This document shows, in pieces, positions 36,079-44,018 of a DNA stretch of 64,000 nucleotides. The position numbers were made by a program, and so were the translations under genes. The stretch lies in contig JAJXYD010000011.1 of the NCBI GenBank assembly GCA_021780695.1, positions 1-64,000 on the forward strand, given 5' to 3'. The notes below the pieces were generated by a model, which saw only the letters and a list, made by a program, of their open reading frames with translations, searched no databases and was not told the DNA's origin. This DNA is from Deltaproteobacteria bacterium. GTDB taxonomy: Bacteria > Desulfobacterota > Syntrophobacteria > Syntrophobacterales > Syntrophobacteraceae. Every line of letters starts with the position of its first letter. The stretch's first letter is position 1.

Positions 36079-36670
36079 TGTGTCCTCGCTCCTTAAGGTA
36101 GTGAAAGTTTTTAAAACAAGAAAAGATTCGGTTTCGTAACCTTAAGTCAATTTCCATGCCACCTCGCCAACTACGGCCCGCTTAAGACTATTTCCAGTAA
36201 TATCGGTGAGTTGTTACTTGTCCTATACTGACCGTCCATCTCTATTGGTATGAAAAGAAGACGACGTGTAGAATAATTCAACACATAAGGAATGAAACTG
36301 TAGAAATTTTCAAATCCTTCGTGGACCGGTGTCGTAATTTTCATCACTTGGGGCAAAAAGTGTTTTTGCCGCTTGCGGGATACAAGCAAATCCAGAGGGG
36401 AAGATCGAAGATTGGATGGCCAAACCCGGGAAGGGGGGATAGGAACTTCGTTAACTTGTTTTGGGCCGCCCGCTAAGGAAATGCGTAAAAGACTTAGCGG
36501 CAAACAGGCGGTTAAAAACCACTTGCCTCGGAGAAGGCGGCCGCGAAGAACTGGAAAGAAGAGGGCAAAAAACATGGCCGCCCGCAGAGGCAGGCGGCCG
36601 CCTCGGTAGTTTCAGTCTATTCTGCAGATTATCTATCCGGTAAGGTTTTGCCGTCCTTGTCGCTTTGATT
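36079..36670. other. 592-bp region with no convincing gene
   Basis: Between the GcvH-like gene and the selenoprotein gene, both on the minus strand. Open frames exist on both strands but lack ribosome sites, domains or normal codon use. A GGCCGCC/GGCGGCC inverted repeat near 36575-36600 could be a terminator or a regulatory hairpin. Nothing else was recognised. Confidence 0.5.
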
Positions 36671-37279
36671 TTATAATGACCGGCCCTTTACCAGTTTTTC
36701 CAGGGCTTCGTAGGGCTGGGCTCCAACGACTCTACGGCCTTGAACCATGAAGGTCGGGGCAGCCACGATTTCGCATTGGCGCGAATAGCTCCAGTCCTTG
36801 TCTACCGCATCTTTAAAGCTCTCTTTGGACAAAACTTCCTCCACTCCTTGGAGACCGACCGATTCGGCCAACGCGACCAGGACCGACGTTTTTGCAATAT
36901 TTAGCCCATCGACAAAATAGGCCCTGAATACCGCCATGTGGAACTGATCGCCCTTGCCTAGGGATTCTGCCCACTTGCCGGCCTCCTGGGCCTTACGGCT
37001 GTTGAAGGTCATGGTCTTCGGGGTGAAGGGCAAGCCGCATTCGGATGCAACGGAGGCAAGCCGCCTAAGAGTTGCAGCTATATCGATGCCTCTTCCCGCG
37101 AAAAGCCTCTCCAACTCCAAGCCCTCTTCGGGTGTGTCAGGATGCAGCGGATAGGCTATCCATTTCACTTCCAGTCCATAGGCTGCCTTTAGTTTCTCAA
37201 TACGCCCGGTACTGAAGTAGCACCACGGTCAGGCGTAATCCGAGAAGACTTCCATAAGAATCGGGGATGTCTTTGTCAT
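36671..37279 (-). CDS. FrnE/DsbA-family oxidoreductase, selenoprotein with UGA-encoded Sec17
   Basis: 202 residues when the in-frame TGA at 37229-37231 is read as selenocysteine. The ATG at 37279 has AGGAG 9 nt upstream. The N-terminal strand reads LMEVFSDYA-Sec-PWC-YFSTG, where relatives have DFVCPWC, so the redox pair is Sec17/Cys20 (U-P-W-C). Downstream FrnE-family features continue in the same frame: YPLHPDTPEEG, FRAYFVDGLNIA, the cis-proline loop IVAAPTFMVQ and GAQPYEALEKL. A bacterial SECIS-like hairpin lies 13-33 nt after the UGA. The protein has no signal peptide, so it is probably a cytoplasmic thiol/selenol oxidoreductase. Standard gene calling would start at a GTG at 37168 and miss the active site. 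Confidence 0.88.
37196..37216 (-). promoter_or_regulatory. SECIS-like hairpin for selenocysteine insertion
   Basis: On the mRNA strand, arms TTCAGTAC and GTATTGAG pair over 8 bp (two G-U pairs) around loop CGGGC. The loop starts 21 nt after the UGA, within the 16-37 nt range described for bacterial SECIS elements, and has a G among its first two loop bases. A competing 6-bp hairpin (GGTGCT/AGTACC) lies closer to the UGA. Confidence 0.7.
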
Positions 37280-37697
37280 ATCTTTCTCCTTTGTTTCTAA
37301 TCCGCTCAGGCTGGCGGCCGGAAAATTCAATTGCGCAGAATTCAACCACACCTGAGTTCTAATTTCAATTGGCGTTCACTGCCCTCAAAAGTTTTGACGG
37401 TCGAAGCCTGGAGACAAATACTTTTAAAAGGGCTGTGAGAAGCTGCTTCACGGAACTACCCTGGATTGTACAAAAATTATCAAGCAAAGAAAATTTTACG
37501 CTTATCCTAATCGCGGCGACTGTGTTATACGTCTCATAATCATAAAAGTTAGGTTCTGCCGGTTAGGGTTTAAGCATCCAAGCTGCTCCGCGTATTTAGT
37601 ATTTACTTTCACAAACTCATAGTTTCTTAACCGGCACTTTTCCCGTAGGGGGTCTTTCTATTGCACGAGCTACAGGCATGCCTTAGAGGAGAGCTAG
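37280..37697. other. Divergent intergenic region, selenoprotein / acyl-CoA synthetase
   Basis: 418 bp, AT-rich in its central part. It should hold promoters for both neighbours. I see GAGGAG just before 37698 and AGGAG just before 37279 on the other strand, but no promoter that I would place with confidence, and no small gene. Confidence 0.5.
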
Positions 37698-39614
37698 ATG
37701 AAAACTACAGAGTCGACGGCAGGAAAATACAGCGAGGCTTTCAATGAATCGATCAATGATCCGGAAGCTTTCTGGGGAAAGGCCGCTTTGGAAGTGGCCT
37801 GGAAAAAGCCCTACGACCGGGTCTTGGACGGTTCAAATCCTCCTTTCTACAAATGGTTCCCCGGTGGGGAGCTAAACACCTGCTACAATGCTTTGGATGT
37901 GCACATCGAAAAGGGTTTTGGCGATCGGATTGCGCTCATCTACGATAGTCCGGTAACCGATACCGTCAAAAAGTTCAGCTATTTGGAGTTAAGAGACCGG
38001 GTCGCGAAAGTGGCCGGTATGTTGAAGGGTCTGGGCGTTGTAAAAGGCGGCCGGGTCATTATCTACATGCCGATGATCCCCGAGGCCCTTATAGCCGTGC
38101 TTGCCTGCGCGAGGCTTGGCGCCGTTCATTCGGTGGTTTTTGGAGGTTTTGCTCCAAGGGAACTGGCTGTTCGAATCGATGACGCCAAACCCACGGTAAT
38201 CCTTTCAGCCTCCTGCGGTATAGAGGGCAAGCGAGTTATCGCCTATAAACCGCTCCTGGATAGCGCAATCGATCTTTCTTCTCATAAGCCTGAAAAGTGT
38301 GTGATATTTCAAAGGCCCCAGGCCCAGGCGGAGCTAATGTCGGGCCGGGATCACGACTGGTCCGAACTGGAGGGCAAGGCTGCCCCGGCCGACTGCGTTT
38401 GGGTAAAGTCTACCGATCCTCTCTACATTCTTTATACCTCGGGTACAACCGGGGTGCCAAAAGGGGTGGTGCGAGACAACGGCGGTCATGCCGTAGCCTT
38501 GAAATGGAGCATGAAGCACATTTACGGAATCAATCCGGGCGAGGTGTTCTGGGCTGCCTCGGATGTAGGTTGGGTTGTCGGCCACTCCTACATAGTTTAT
38601 GCACCGCTGCTTACCGGCGCCACGACAATCATGTTTGAAGGAAAACCGGTTGGGACTCCCGACCCGGGGGCTTTCTGGCGCGTGGTCTCGCAACACAAGG
38701 TAAAGGCTCTTTTTACCGCCCCCACCGCCTTCCGGGCCATCAAACGCGAGGACGCCAAGGGCGACTATCTGAAAAAATACGATATTTCCTGTTTTGAAAC
38801 CCTGTTTTTGGCGGGCGAGAGAACCGATCCCGACACCTATTTCTGGGCGGCCAATCTGCTCAAGGTGCCCGTGATCGATCATTGGTGGCAAACCGAGACA
38901 GGTTGGGCGATCTGCGCCAATTTCCGCGGCCTGGAGCTTTTTCCGGTAAAGGCCGGTTCGGCAAGCAAACCTGTTCCGGGTTATAATGTAAAAATTTTGG
39001 ACTCTGCAACAGGCAAGGAACTTGGGGCAAACGAGCAGGGTATTGTCGCCATCAAGCTGCCTCTGCCCCCCGGAAACCTTCCCACCCTGTGGCAAAACGA
39101 CGTTAAATTCAAGGAATCCTATACGAGCGCCTACCCCGGGTATTATTTCACCGGAGACGGCGGTTACGTGGACGAAGACGGATACATCTTCATCATGGGC
39201 AGAGTCGACGATGTTATAAACGTCGCCGGGCACAGGCTCTCGACCGGCGCCATGGAGGAGGTTGTCGCCCAGCATCCGGACATTGCCGAATGCGCGGTAA
39301 TCGGTGCTGAAGATCAGTTAAAGGGGCAGGTGCCAATTGCTTTTTTTGTCACCAAAGCCGGTGTTGATCGGGGCGCCGAGGAGATTTCAGCCGAACTGGT
39401 GCAGATGGTAAGAAATCAAATCGGTCCTCTTGCCTGCTTTAAGAGTGCGGTGGCTGTTCCGAGGCTGCCTAAAACCCGGTCGGGAAAGATCCTGCGGGCA
39501 ACGATGAGAAAAATCGCAGACAGTCAAAAATACGTTGCTCCGGCAACGATTGAAGATCCGTCGGCTCTGGATGTAATAAAGGAAGCCGCTCAGAAGATAG
39601 GGTATGCAAAATAA
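37698..39614 (+). CDS. prpE: Propionyl-CoA synthetase-like acyl-CoA ligase
   Basis: 638 residues; ANL superfamily. Activates a short-chain acid (probably propionate, possibly acetate) to its CoA ester through an acyl-adenylate in the cytoplasm. Motifs: YTSGTTGVPKGV (P-loop), HWWQTETGW, YYFTGDGG, GRVDDVINVAGHRLSTG, and RSGKILR near the C-terminus with the lysine that is acetylated in relatives. The N-terminal YSEAFNESINDPEAFW and the length fit the PrpE/ACSS3 group better than Acs (about 650, different N-terminus). Single gene with a terminator directly after it. A propionate function would fit a syntrophic or sulfate-reducing lifestyle. Confidence 0.88.
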   Translation: MKTTESTAGKYSEAFNESINDPEAFWGKAALEVAWKKPYDRVLDGSNPPFYKWFPGGELNTCYNALDVHIEKGFGDRIALIYDSPVTDTVKKFSYLELRDRVAKVAGMLKGLGVVKGGRVIIYMPMIPEALIAVLACARLGAVHSVVFGGFAPRELAVRIDDAKPTVILSASCGIEGKRVIAYKPLLDSAIDLSSHKPEKCVIFQRPQAQAELMSGRDHDWSELEGKAAPADCVWVKSTDPLYILYTSGTTGVPKGVVRDNGGHAVALKWSMKHIYGINPGEVFWAASDVGWVVGHSYIVYAPLLTGATTIMFEGKPVGTPDPGAFWRVVSQHKVKALFTAPTAFRAIKREDAKGDYLKKYDISCFETLFLAGERTDPDTYFWAANLLKVPVIDHWWQTETGWAICANFRGLELFPVKAGSASKPVPGYNVKILDSATGKELGANEQGIVAIKLPLPPGNLPTLWQNDVKFKESYTSAYPGYYFTGDGGYVDEDGYIFIMGRVDDVINVAGHRLSTGAMEEVVAQHPDIAECAVIGAEDQLKGQVPIAFFVTKAGVDRGAEEISAELVQMVRNQIGPLACFKSAVAVPRLPKTRSGKILRATMRKIADSQKYVAPATIEDPSALDVIKEAAQKIGYAK

Positions 39615-39637
39615 GGTGATTGCAAGGATGTCTTAAT

Positions 39638-39672
39638 AAAAGACCCCGTGCGCAGAAGCGGACGGGGTCTTT
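39638..39672. terminator. Bidirectional terminator between prpE and cdaA
   Basis: AAAGACCCCGT and ACGGGGTCTTT form a perfect 11-bp stem around a 13-nt loop. A-run on one side and T-run on the other make it usable by the convergent genes on both strands. Confidence 0.85.
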
Positions 39673-39742
39673 ACCTTTGAAGCTGTAAAAGTGGGCGAAC
39701 CGCAAAAAACGGGCGCTCGGACAATTTAGCCTGCCCGCCGGG

Positions 39743-41209
39743 TTAGCGTGAGGCTCCCCGGCCCAATTCCGCCGATGCGTTTCCCCTTAGCTTATAGTGT
39801 ATCGTCACCAGGCCGGTGCTGTTGGATGAGAGTTTTATCGAGGGGGGGCTAAGAACTACTTCAGCCGTGGTGGTCCCCGACCGGGAAAGATTATCCAGGC
39901 GCACCGGGCAGGTGTAGATCGTATCGACTTTGGAAAGAGTCGTACTGCCCCCCGTTACGCTTACCGTTGCGGGAGACACGCTCACATTGGTAAGATCCAT
40001 ACCCGAGGGCAGACGCCCGGTCCAGTCCACCTGGACCGGAATCTGCTTGGTCGCGGGAGTGTCAAGAGTTACCTCCAGGGTGGAGGGCTTTATCCTGTTT
40101 AAAGATATGCCGGGAGGTAAAATCACATCGTCCTGGGTTATGGCGAAAGTATTAGGGCCCTTGGTTGCCTTGCTCAAATTCACGCGCACGGCGACCTGCT
40201 CCGGGCTAAGAGACCTTATAAGGGCGCTTGAGCCGAAGAGTTGGAGCCTGGCCTCATCGACGGAAGTGTCGAGGATTTCGTAGCTTGCCGGTCTATTAAC
40301 GTATTCGATCGGTACGTTTAAGGCTATGATGGTGTCCTGGCCCCGGGTAAAACCCAGCCATATGCCCGAGATGATCAGAAAAGAGATAAATCCCGCAGCG
40401 GCAAGCTTTAGCATCTCGCGCTTGCGCTGGCGGGTTGGGCTTATTTCGGGCATTTTGAGATGTCTTTTGATTGCCTGGGAAAGGGCCCGGGCGTTCTCTA
40501 TCGGGATGAGGGCGCGGTCCTTGGCTACACTGACCTTCCCGCGCTCCTCGGAGACGACCACGATAAGTGCATCGGTTTCTTCGGCCAGCCCTGCGGCCGC
40601 TCTGTGCCTTGTTCCGTATTCGGAGGGTAGATCGTGCCTTCGGGTAAGAGGCAATATCGCGCCAACTTCCACGATTTGCTTGCCCTTTATTATGGCCGCT
40701 CCATCATGGACCGGCCCGTTTGGCCAGAATATGCTCATAAGCATTTCATGGGATATCTGGCCGTTCCAGGGGATCCCCCCGTGGACTACTTCGCCAAGGT
40801 CCTGAATGCCGGGAAATACGAGCAGGGCGCCTATGCGCTTGCCAGCCATCTCGAAGATGGCCCCGCTTATGATGTCAACGGGCGAATACTGCTCCCGGTT
40901 TGGCAATCCCCAAAGAAACGCTTTGACATTTCGAACCTGAAGAACCGTGCGGATCTCGTTTCGGAATACGACGATGATGATGATGGCCGCGGCTGCGGTT
41001 ATACCGCGTATGGCCCAACTGGTCAGTATGAGTCCCAGGCTTGCGGCGATCTCCTGGCCCAGCCACAAGGAGGTGATGACCACAAGGACCCGGAAGGCGT
41101 TGGTGCCCTGAAAAAGTATATAGACCCGCAGAAGGATATAGCTGTTTATCAGTATATCAACTATATCCTGCCAACGAATGGTGGCAATGAAGGTCAAAAA
41201 ACCGCCCAT
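39743..41209 (-). CDS. cdaA: Diadenylate cyclase CdaA fused to YbbR (CdaR) repeats
   Basis: 488 residues. Residues about 1-95 contain three membrane helices; about 100-255 form the DisA_N cyclase domain with the catalytic motifs DGA (in GPVHDGAAII) and GTRHRAA, both intact, so c-di-AMP synthesis from two ATP is expected. A further membrane helix (about 270-290) is followed by about 190 residues of YbbR-type beta domains outside the membrane. In most bacteria the YbbR protein CdaR is a separate gene beside cdaA; here both are one polypeptide. The DUF2914 gene starts upstream on the same strand, 16 nt away. Confidence 0.92.
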   Translation of the reverse strand: MGGFLTFIATIRWQDIVDILINSYILLRVYILFQGTNAFRVLVVITSLWLGQEIAASLGLILTSWAIRGITAAAAIIIIVVFRNEIRTVLQVRNVKAFLWGLPNREQYSPVDIISGAIFEMAGKRIGALLVFPGIQDLGEVVHGGIPWNGQISHEMLMSIFWPNGPVHDGAAIIKGKQIVEVGAILPLTRRHDLPSEYGTRHRAAAGLAEETDALIVVVSEERGKVSVAKDRALIPIENARALSQAIKRHLKMPEISPTRQRKREMLKLAAAGFISFLIISGIWLGFTRGQDTIIALNVPIEYVNRPASYEILDTSVDEARLQLFGSSALIRSLSPEQVAVRVNLSKATKGPNTFAITQDDVILPPGISLNRIKPSTLEVTLDTPATKQIPVQVDWTGRLPSGMDLTNVSVSPATVSVTGGSTTLSKVDTIYTCPVRLDNLSRSGTTTAEVVLSPPSIKLSSNSTGLVTIHYKLRGNASAELGRGASR

Positions 41210-41225
41210 GAAAAATCCCAGGTCT

Positions 41226-41621
41226 TCAATCGGTTATGCTGAATCGCAGGACATCGAAAACGTGGCCGCTCTGGTCCACTATCTCGACCCGCCATGGTCC
41301 CTTGTCGGTTTCCCTTAGCTGGATTACACTGTATGTGGACCATTTTTTCGGATATAAACGCAACCGGGTCTGAGTGCTTAGCTCGTCGCGGTGATACCAT
41401 TTGTGGTAGATAACGGTGTTGCTGGGTACTCGGTCGAAAGAGGTAAAGCAGCAAACCTGACCGGAGGATACCGAGAACACCGCGCTAGGGTAGATGGGCG
41501 TGAGATTTTCGACCCGCTGGCACATAACGGCCTGTTGGAGATGGAGTGTTTTGGGCTTCTGGGCGTGACAGAGGCCTGTAAAAAGTAAAAATACCGCTGC
41601 AAAATACGAAACCGGCTTCAT
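41226..41621 (-). CDS. DUF2914 exported protein
   Basis: 131 residues from the ATG at 41621 (GGGGAAA upstream); the frame is open to 41795 but that part shows no signal. A signal peptide (MKPVSYFAAVFLLFTGLCHA) precedes a DUF2914 domain: QRVENLTPIYPSAVFSVSSG, VCCFTSFDRVP, YHKWYHRDELSTQTRLRLYP and WRVEIVDQSGHVFDVLRFSITD. The domain is common in deltaproteobacteria and its function is unknown. It precedes cdaA in a likely two-gene operon. Confidence 0.85.
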   Translation of the reverse strand: MKPVSYFAAVFLLFTGLCHAQKPKTLHLQQAVMCQRVENLTPIYPSAVFSVSSGQVCCFTSFDRVPSNTVIYHKWYHRDELSTQTRLRLYPKKWSTYSVIQLRETDKGPWRVEIVDQSGHVFDVLRFSITD

Positions 41622-42001
41622 CGAAGATTTCCCCGAATCGAGCAGGGCAACAAACGGCTTTGGACAGGCGTAAGCCTGAATCAATTTTTGGATGCCTGCC
41701 GGGTTGTCCCTGCGCGAATTGTTTAAAAACATTATCAAAGGAACTTGGGAGCAAAAAAGAGATTTGCTTGGGGCTAAAAGATAGCACGCCGTCATTTTTC
41801 GTCAAGACCAATAAAGCTCAATCCATCGCGCCTGTGACTTGAGAGGTTTTCTCGAAGGTAAAACGAATTTTCTCGGCTGTCGTCATTTTTTCGCTAAGAC
41901 CGGTAAGGCTCACTCCGGAGCAAAAAGAGGCAACGCCTTCTTAAACGGCGGTCTCTTTCGTCTTTGCGGCCGATAGCTTTGTTTTTGCGGGAGGGTCGTT
42001 C

Positions 42002-42460
42002 ATGAATAGAAGGTATCCGGACCGCCCCTTAACCGGGGTGGGGGCAATCATATTGCGAGAAAGGGAAGTTCTGCTTGTAAAAAGAGGCCACGCGCCTTCC
42101 GCGGGAAAATGGTCGATCCCGGGCGGGCTCGTGGAGTTGGGTGAATCCCTCCAAGGAGCGGTTTGCCGGGAAGTCCTGGAGGAGGTCGGGTTAGAGGTGA
42201 GAACAATCGACCTTGTTGCCGCCCTGGACCGGGTGATCCTGGACAGGGAAGGCCGGATCGAATACCACTACATCCTCTTGGACTTTCTTTGCGAAATCGT
42301 CTCCGGAAGTCCTGGGGCCGGAAGCGATGCGGAAGAATGTCGTTTTGTCCCCCTCGATGATCTGTCCCGATACGATATGACTACAGGGACTGAAGATGTC
42401 ATACGCAGCGCCTGGCAAAAGGCCTCGGACCCCCACAAGGTCTATTGCGCCGGGAAGTAG
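42002..42460 (+). CDS. Nudix hydrolase
   Basis: 152 residues with GGAGG before the ATG. The Nudix box is complete: GGLVELGESLQGAVCREVLEEVGLE at about 41-65, with the REVLEE metal-binding glutamates. Preceding KWSIPGG and the N-terminal RPLTGVGAIILREREVLLVKRG are typical of the ADP-ribose pyrophosphatase-like group. It hydrolyses a nucleoside diphosphate derivative; the substrate cannot be read from sequence. Monocistronic, convergent with the FmdE-like gene. Confidence 0.92.
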   Translation: MNRRYPDRPLTGVGAIILREREVLLVKRGHAPSAGKWSIPGGLVELGESLQGAVCREVLEEVGLEVRTIDLVAALDRVILDREGRIEYHYILLDFLCEIVSGSPGAGSDAEECRFVPLDDLSRYDMTTGTEDVIRSAWQKASDPHKVYCAGK

Positions 42461-42531
42461 CCCATTTGGTTTTTGAACCGCGGCAATTTAAAACTTTCAA
42501 GAACCCTTTTATAGTGCGGCGTTGATCGCCG

Positions 42532-43104
42532 TTACTCCTTGCCGTAGGGAGAGCCGCCCTGGCAGGAGAGGCAAAGAGCGCCGTCTCTTTTCGGATAGGG
42601 CTCCCCGCATTGGGGGCAGTTTGCGATCGCCCCCTTGCTCGTCTTGCCAAGATATTGATCCTTAATCATAACCTTGCGTTCGCTTAGTATAGCGCGTCCG
42701 GCCTGTTCCATCTGGGCTAAGAGGAGCGCCTTATCCTGTTCTTTTTTGGGTTTTAGCTTGTAGAGCCAGTTAAATATCTCGGTCCAGCCCTTGAGTTTTT
42801 CGGGATCAACGAAAATCCTAACCCCCTGGCCCGTATATTTATCGTAAAGGCTAAGAGCAAAGAGGCCCAAGTCGACTACTTTTAACCATCCGTTTCCGGT
42901 AGTGCAGGGAGTAAGCAGCTGTATGGCGTCGGGCAGACATGCCGCCGTTTCGCATAGGGCATCGAACAATACCCCGGGGGGCATCCGGCTTATTGCGTAA
43001 TCGACCATAACGCCGCCCAGTATGAGACCGGGGGCTTGACTGCCGTGGAAGTCTTCAACCATCTTAAGATACTGCTCATAGGAATAGCGGCCTATTGTTT
43101 CCAT
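42532..43104 (-). CDS. FmdE-like protein with C-terminal zinc ribbon
   Basis: 190 residues from the ATG at 43104 (AGGA upstream). The FmdE core is recognisable: EDFHGSQAPGLILGGVMVDYA, then TPCTTGNGWLKVVDLGLFALSLYD. The metal-binding HGHxCPG pattern of typical members is altered to HGSQAPG, losing a His and the Cys. The C-terminus has a four-cysteine ribbon, CPQCGEPYPKRDGALCLSC. FmdE-family proteins are linked to molybdenum or tungsten formylmethanofuran dehydrogenases in archaea, but bacterial members have no settled role. The altered motif may change or abolish metal binding at the first site. Confidence 0.8.
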   Translation of the reverse strand: METIGRYSYEQYLKMVEDFHGSQAPGLILGGVMVDYAISRMPPGVLFDALCETAACLPDAIQLLTPCTTGNGWLKVVDLGLFALSLYDKYTGQGVRIFVDPEKLKGWTEIFNWLYKLKPKKEQDKALLLAQMEQAGRAILSERKVMIKDQYLGKTSKGAIANCPQCGEPYPKRDGALCLSCQGGSPYGKE

Positions 43105-43394
43105 GAAATGTCCTGGTATGGGGTTGTGCGAAAAATTCAATGCGGGCCGCATTTGGCCCGCCTGCTCCGGATAATATCGCGGCCATTGTAACATATCGTT
43201 TGGTTTGCACAATAACGCACAGACCACAAGGCCGAAGAAACAGAGTTCCAATTTTCTGGAAGGGAATTATCGGAAACCCAAGGAATACAATCAGAGTGGC
43301 AAAGTCCAAATTAGGCCGGATTCTGCACGGCTGCGTGCTCATGGCCGATTACTGCTGATCGACGACAATGAAAATTCCCGGGCGCCGATCAAGA
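43105..43394. other. Intergenic region between FmdE-like and pilX genes
   Basis: 290 bp between two minus-strand genes. Short frames occur on both strands but none has a ribosome site or recognisable product. No clear terminator for the pilus operon was found. Confidence 0.4.
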
Positions 43395-44003
43395 TTACTC
43401 GGGGAAACGATATATGAATTGGACCTGCGCCTGAGCTTGTTGCGTCGCTGTGTTGACCGCCTGACTAACCACGGTGAAATAGTAACAGCCGTTGCTGTAG
43501 CAAGGATCGGTTGTCGAGGCGTTTTGGGGAGCGGGGCCTATATAGGTGTTAACGATTTTTACGTATGTAGTGTAGTTGCCCAGAACAGCGGTAATATCGG
43601 GAAACTGTTTGAGATTGGCGAGCCCGCTGTCCATGGCCTGGAGCTGGGTTCCGCATAGGGAAGTGTTCCAGTTGCCGTTACCCCAGGCGGTAGTGGCGTT
43701 GCGTAGTTTCATATAAAGGCAGCCGGTGGTGCTCCCCGAGCCTATCACCGTCCCAAAACCTGTTGGAGGGCTTGTGCAGGGAGTATTGCCGCCGTACAAA
43801 CAGAGCTGTGCGGTATAGATAAAATCATCGGCACCCGCCTTGGCGGCATCGAGCGAGGTGGCATAGCCCTGCTGAAGACCGGTAACCTTCGACTGATTGA
43901 GTACCAGACGCATAAGGATCCCCACCACGACCAAGCCGAGCGCCATAAGCAGCAAGGTGGTGATGAGCGCCAGTCCCTTTTGATTTTTAAGAGGATTCGT
44001 CAT
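43395..44003 (-). CDS. pilX: PilX-like minor pilus assembly protein
   Basis: 202 residues. The N-terminus reads KNQKGLALITTLLLMALGLVVVGILMRLVL: the hydrophobic prepilin-type helix of PilX proteins, which have a leader ending in G and A/L-rich helix without the usual FTLVE. Then a Cys-containing globular domain. It is the last gene of the minus-strand pilus cluster, 15 nt after pilW. PilX, PilV, PilW and FimT form the priming complex at the pilus tip together with PilY1. Confidence 0.85.
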   Translation of the reverse strand: MTNPLKNQKGLALITTLLLMALGLVVVGILMRLVLNQSKVTGLQQGYATSLDAAKAGADDFIYTAQLCLYGGNTPCTSPPTGFGTVIGSGSTTGCLYMKLRNATTAWGNGNWNTSLCGTQLQAMDSGLANLKQFPDITAVLGNYTTYVKIVNTYIGPAPQNASTTDPCYSNGCYYFTVVSQAVNTATQQAQAQVQFIYRFPE

Positions 44004-44018
44004 CTTGCCTTTTCTTCT

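Noticed and set aside
36171..36575. 134-residue minus-strand frame in the 592-bp gap
   Set aside because: No ribosome site, no recognisable domain and atypical composition; likely chance.
36671..37168. A 165-residue gene starting at GTG 37168
   Set aside because: This is the part after the UGA. The upstream 37 codons in the same frame hold the ribosome site, ATG and active site, so the longer selenoprotein reading is better.
37280..37697. Possible promoter with TTATAC near 37522
   Set aside because: The -35 partner is weak and several alternatives fit equally well, so it was not placed.
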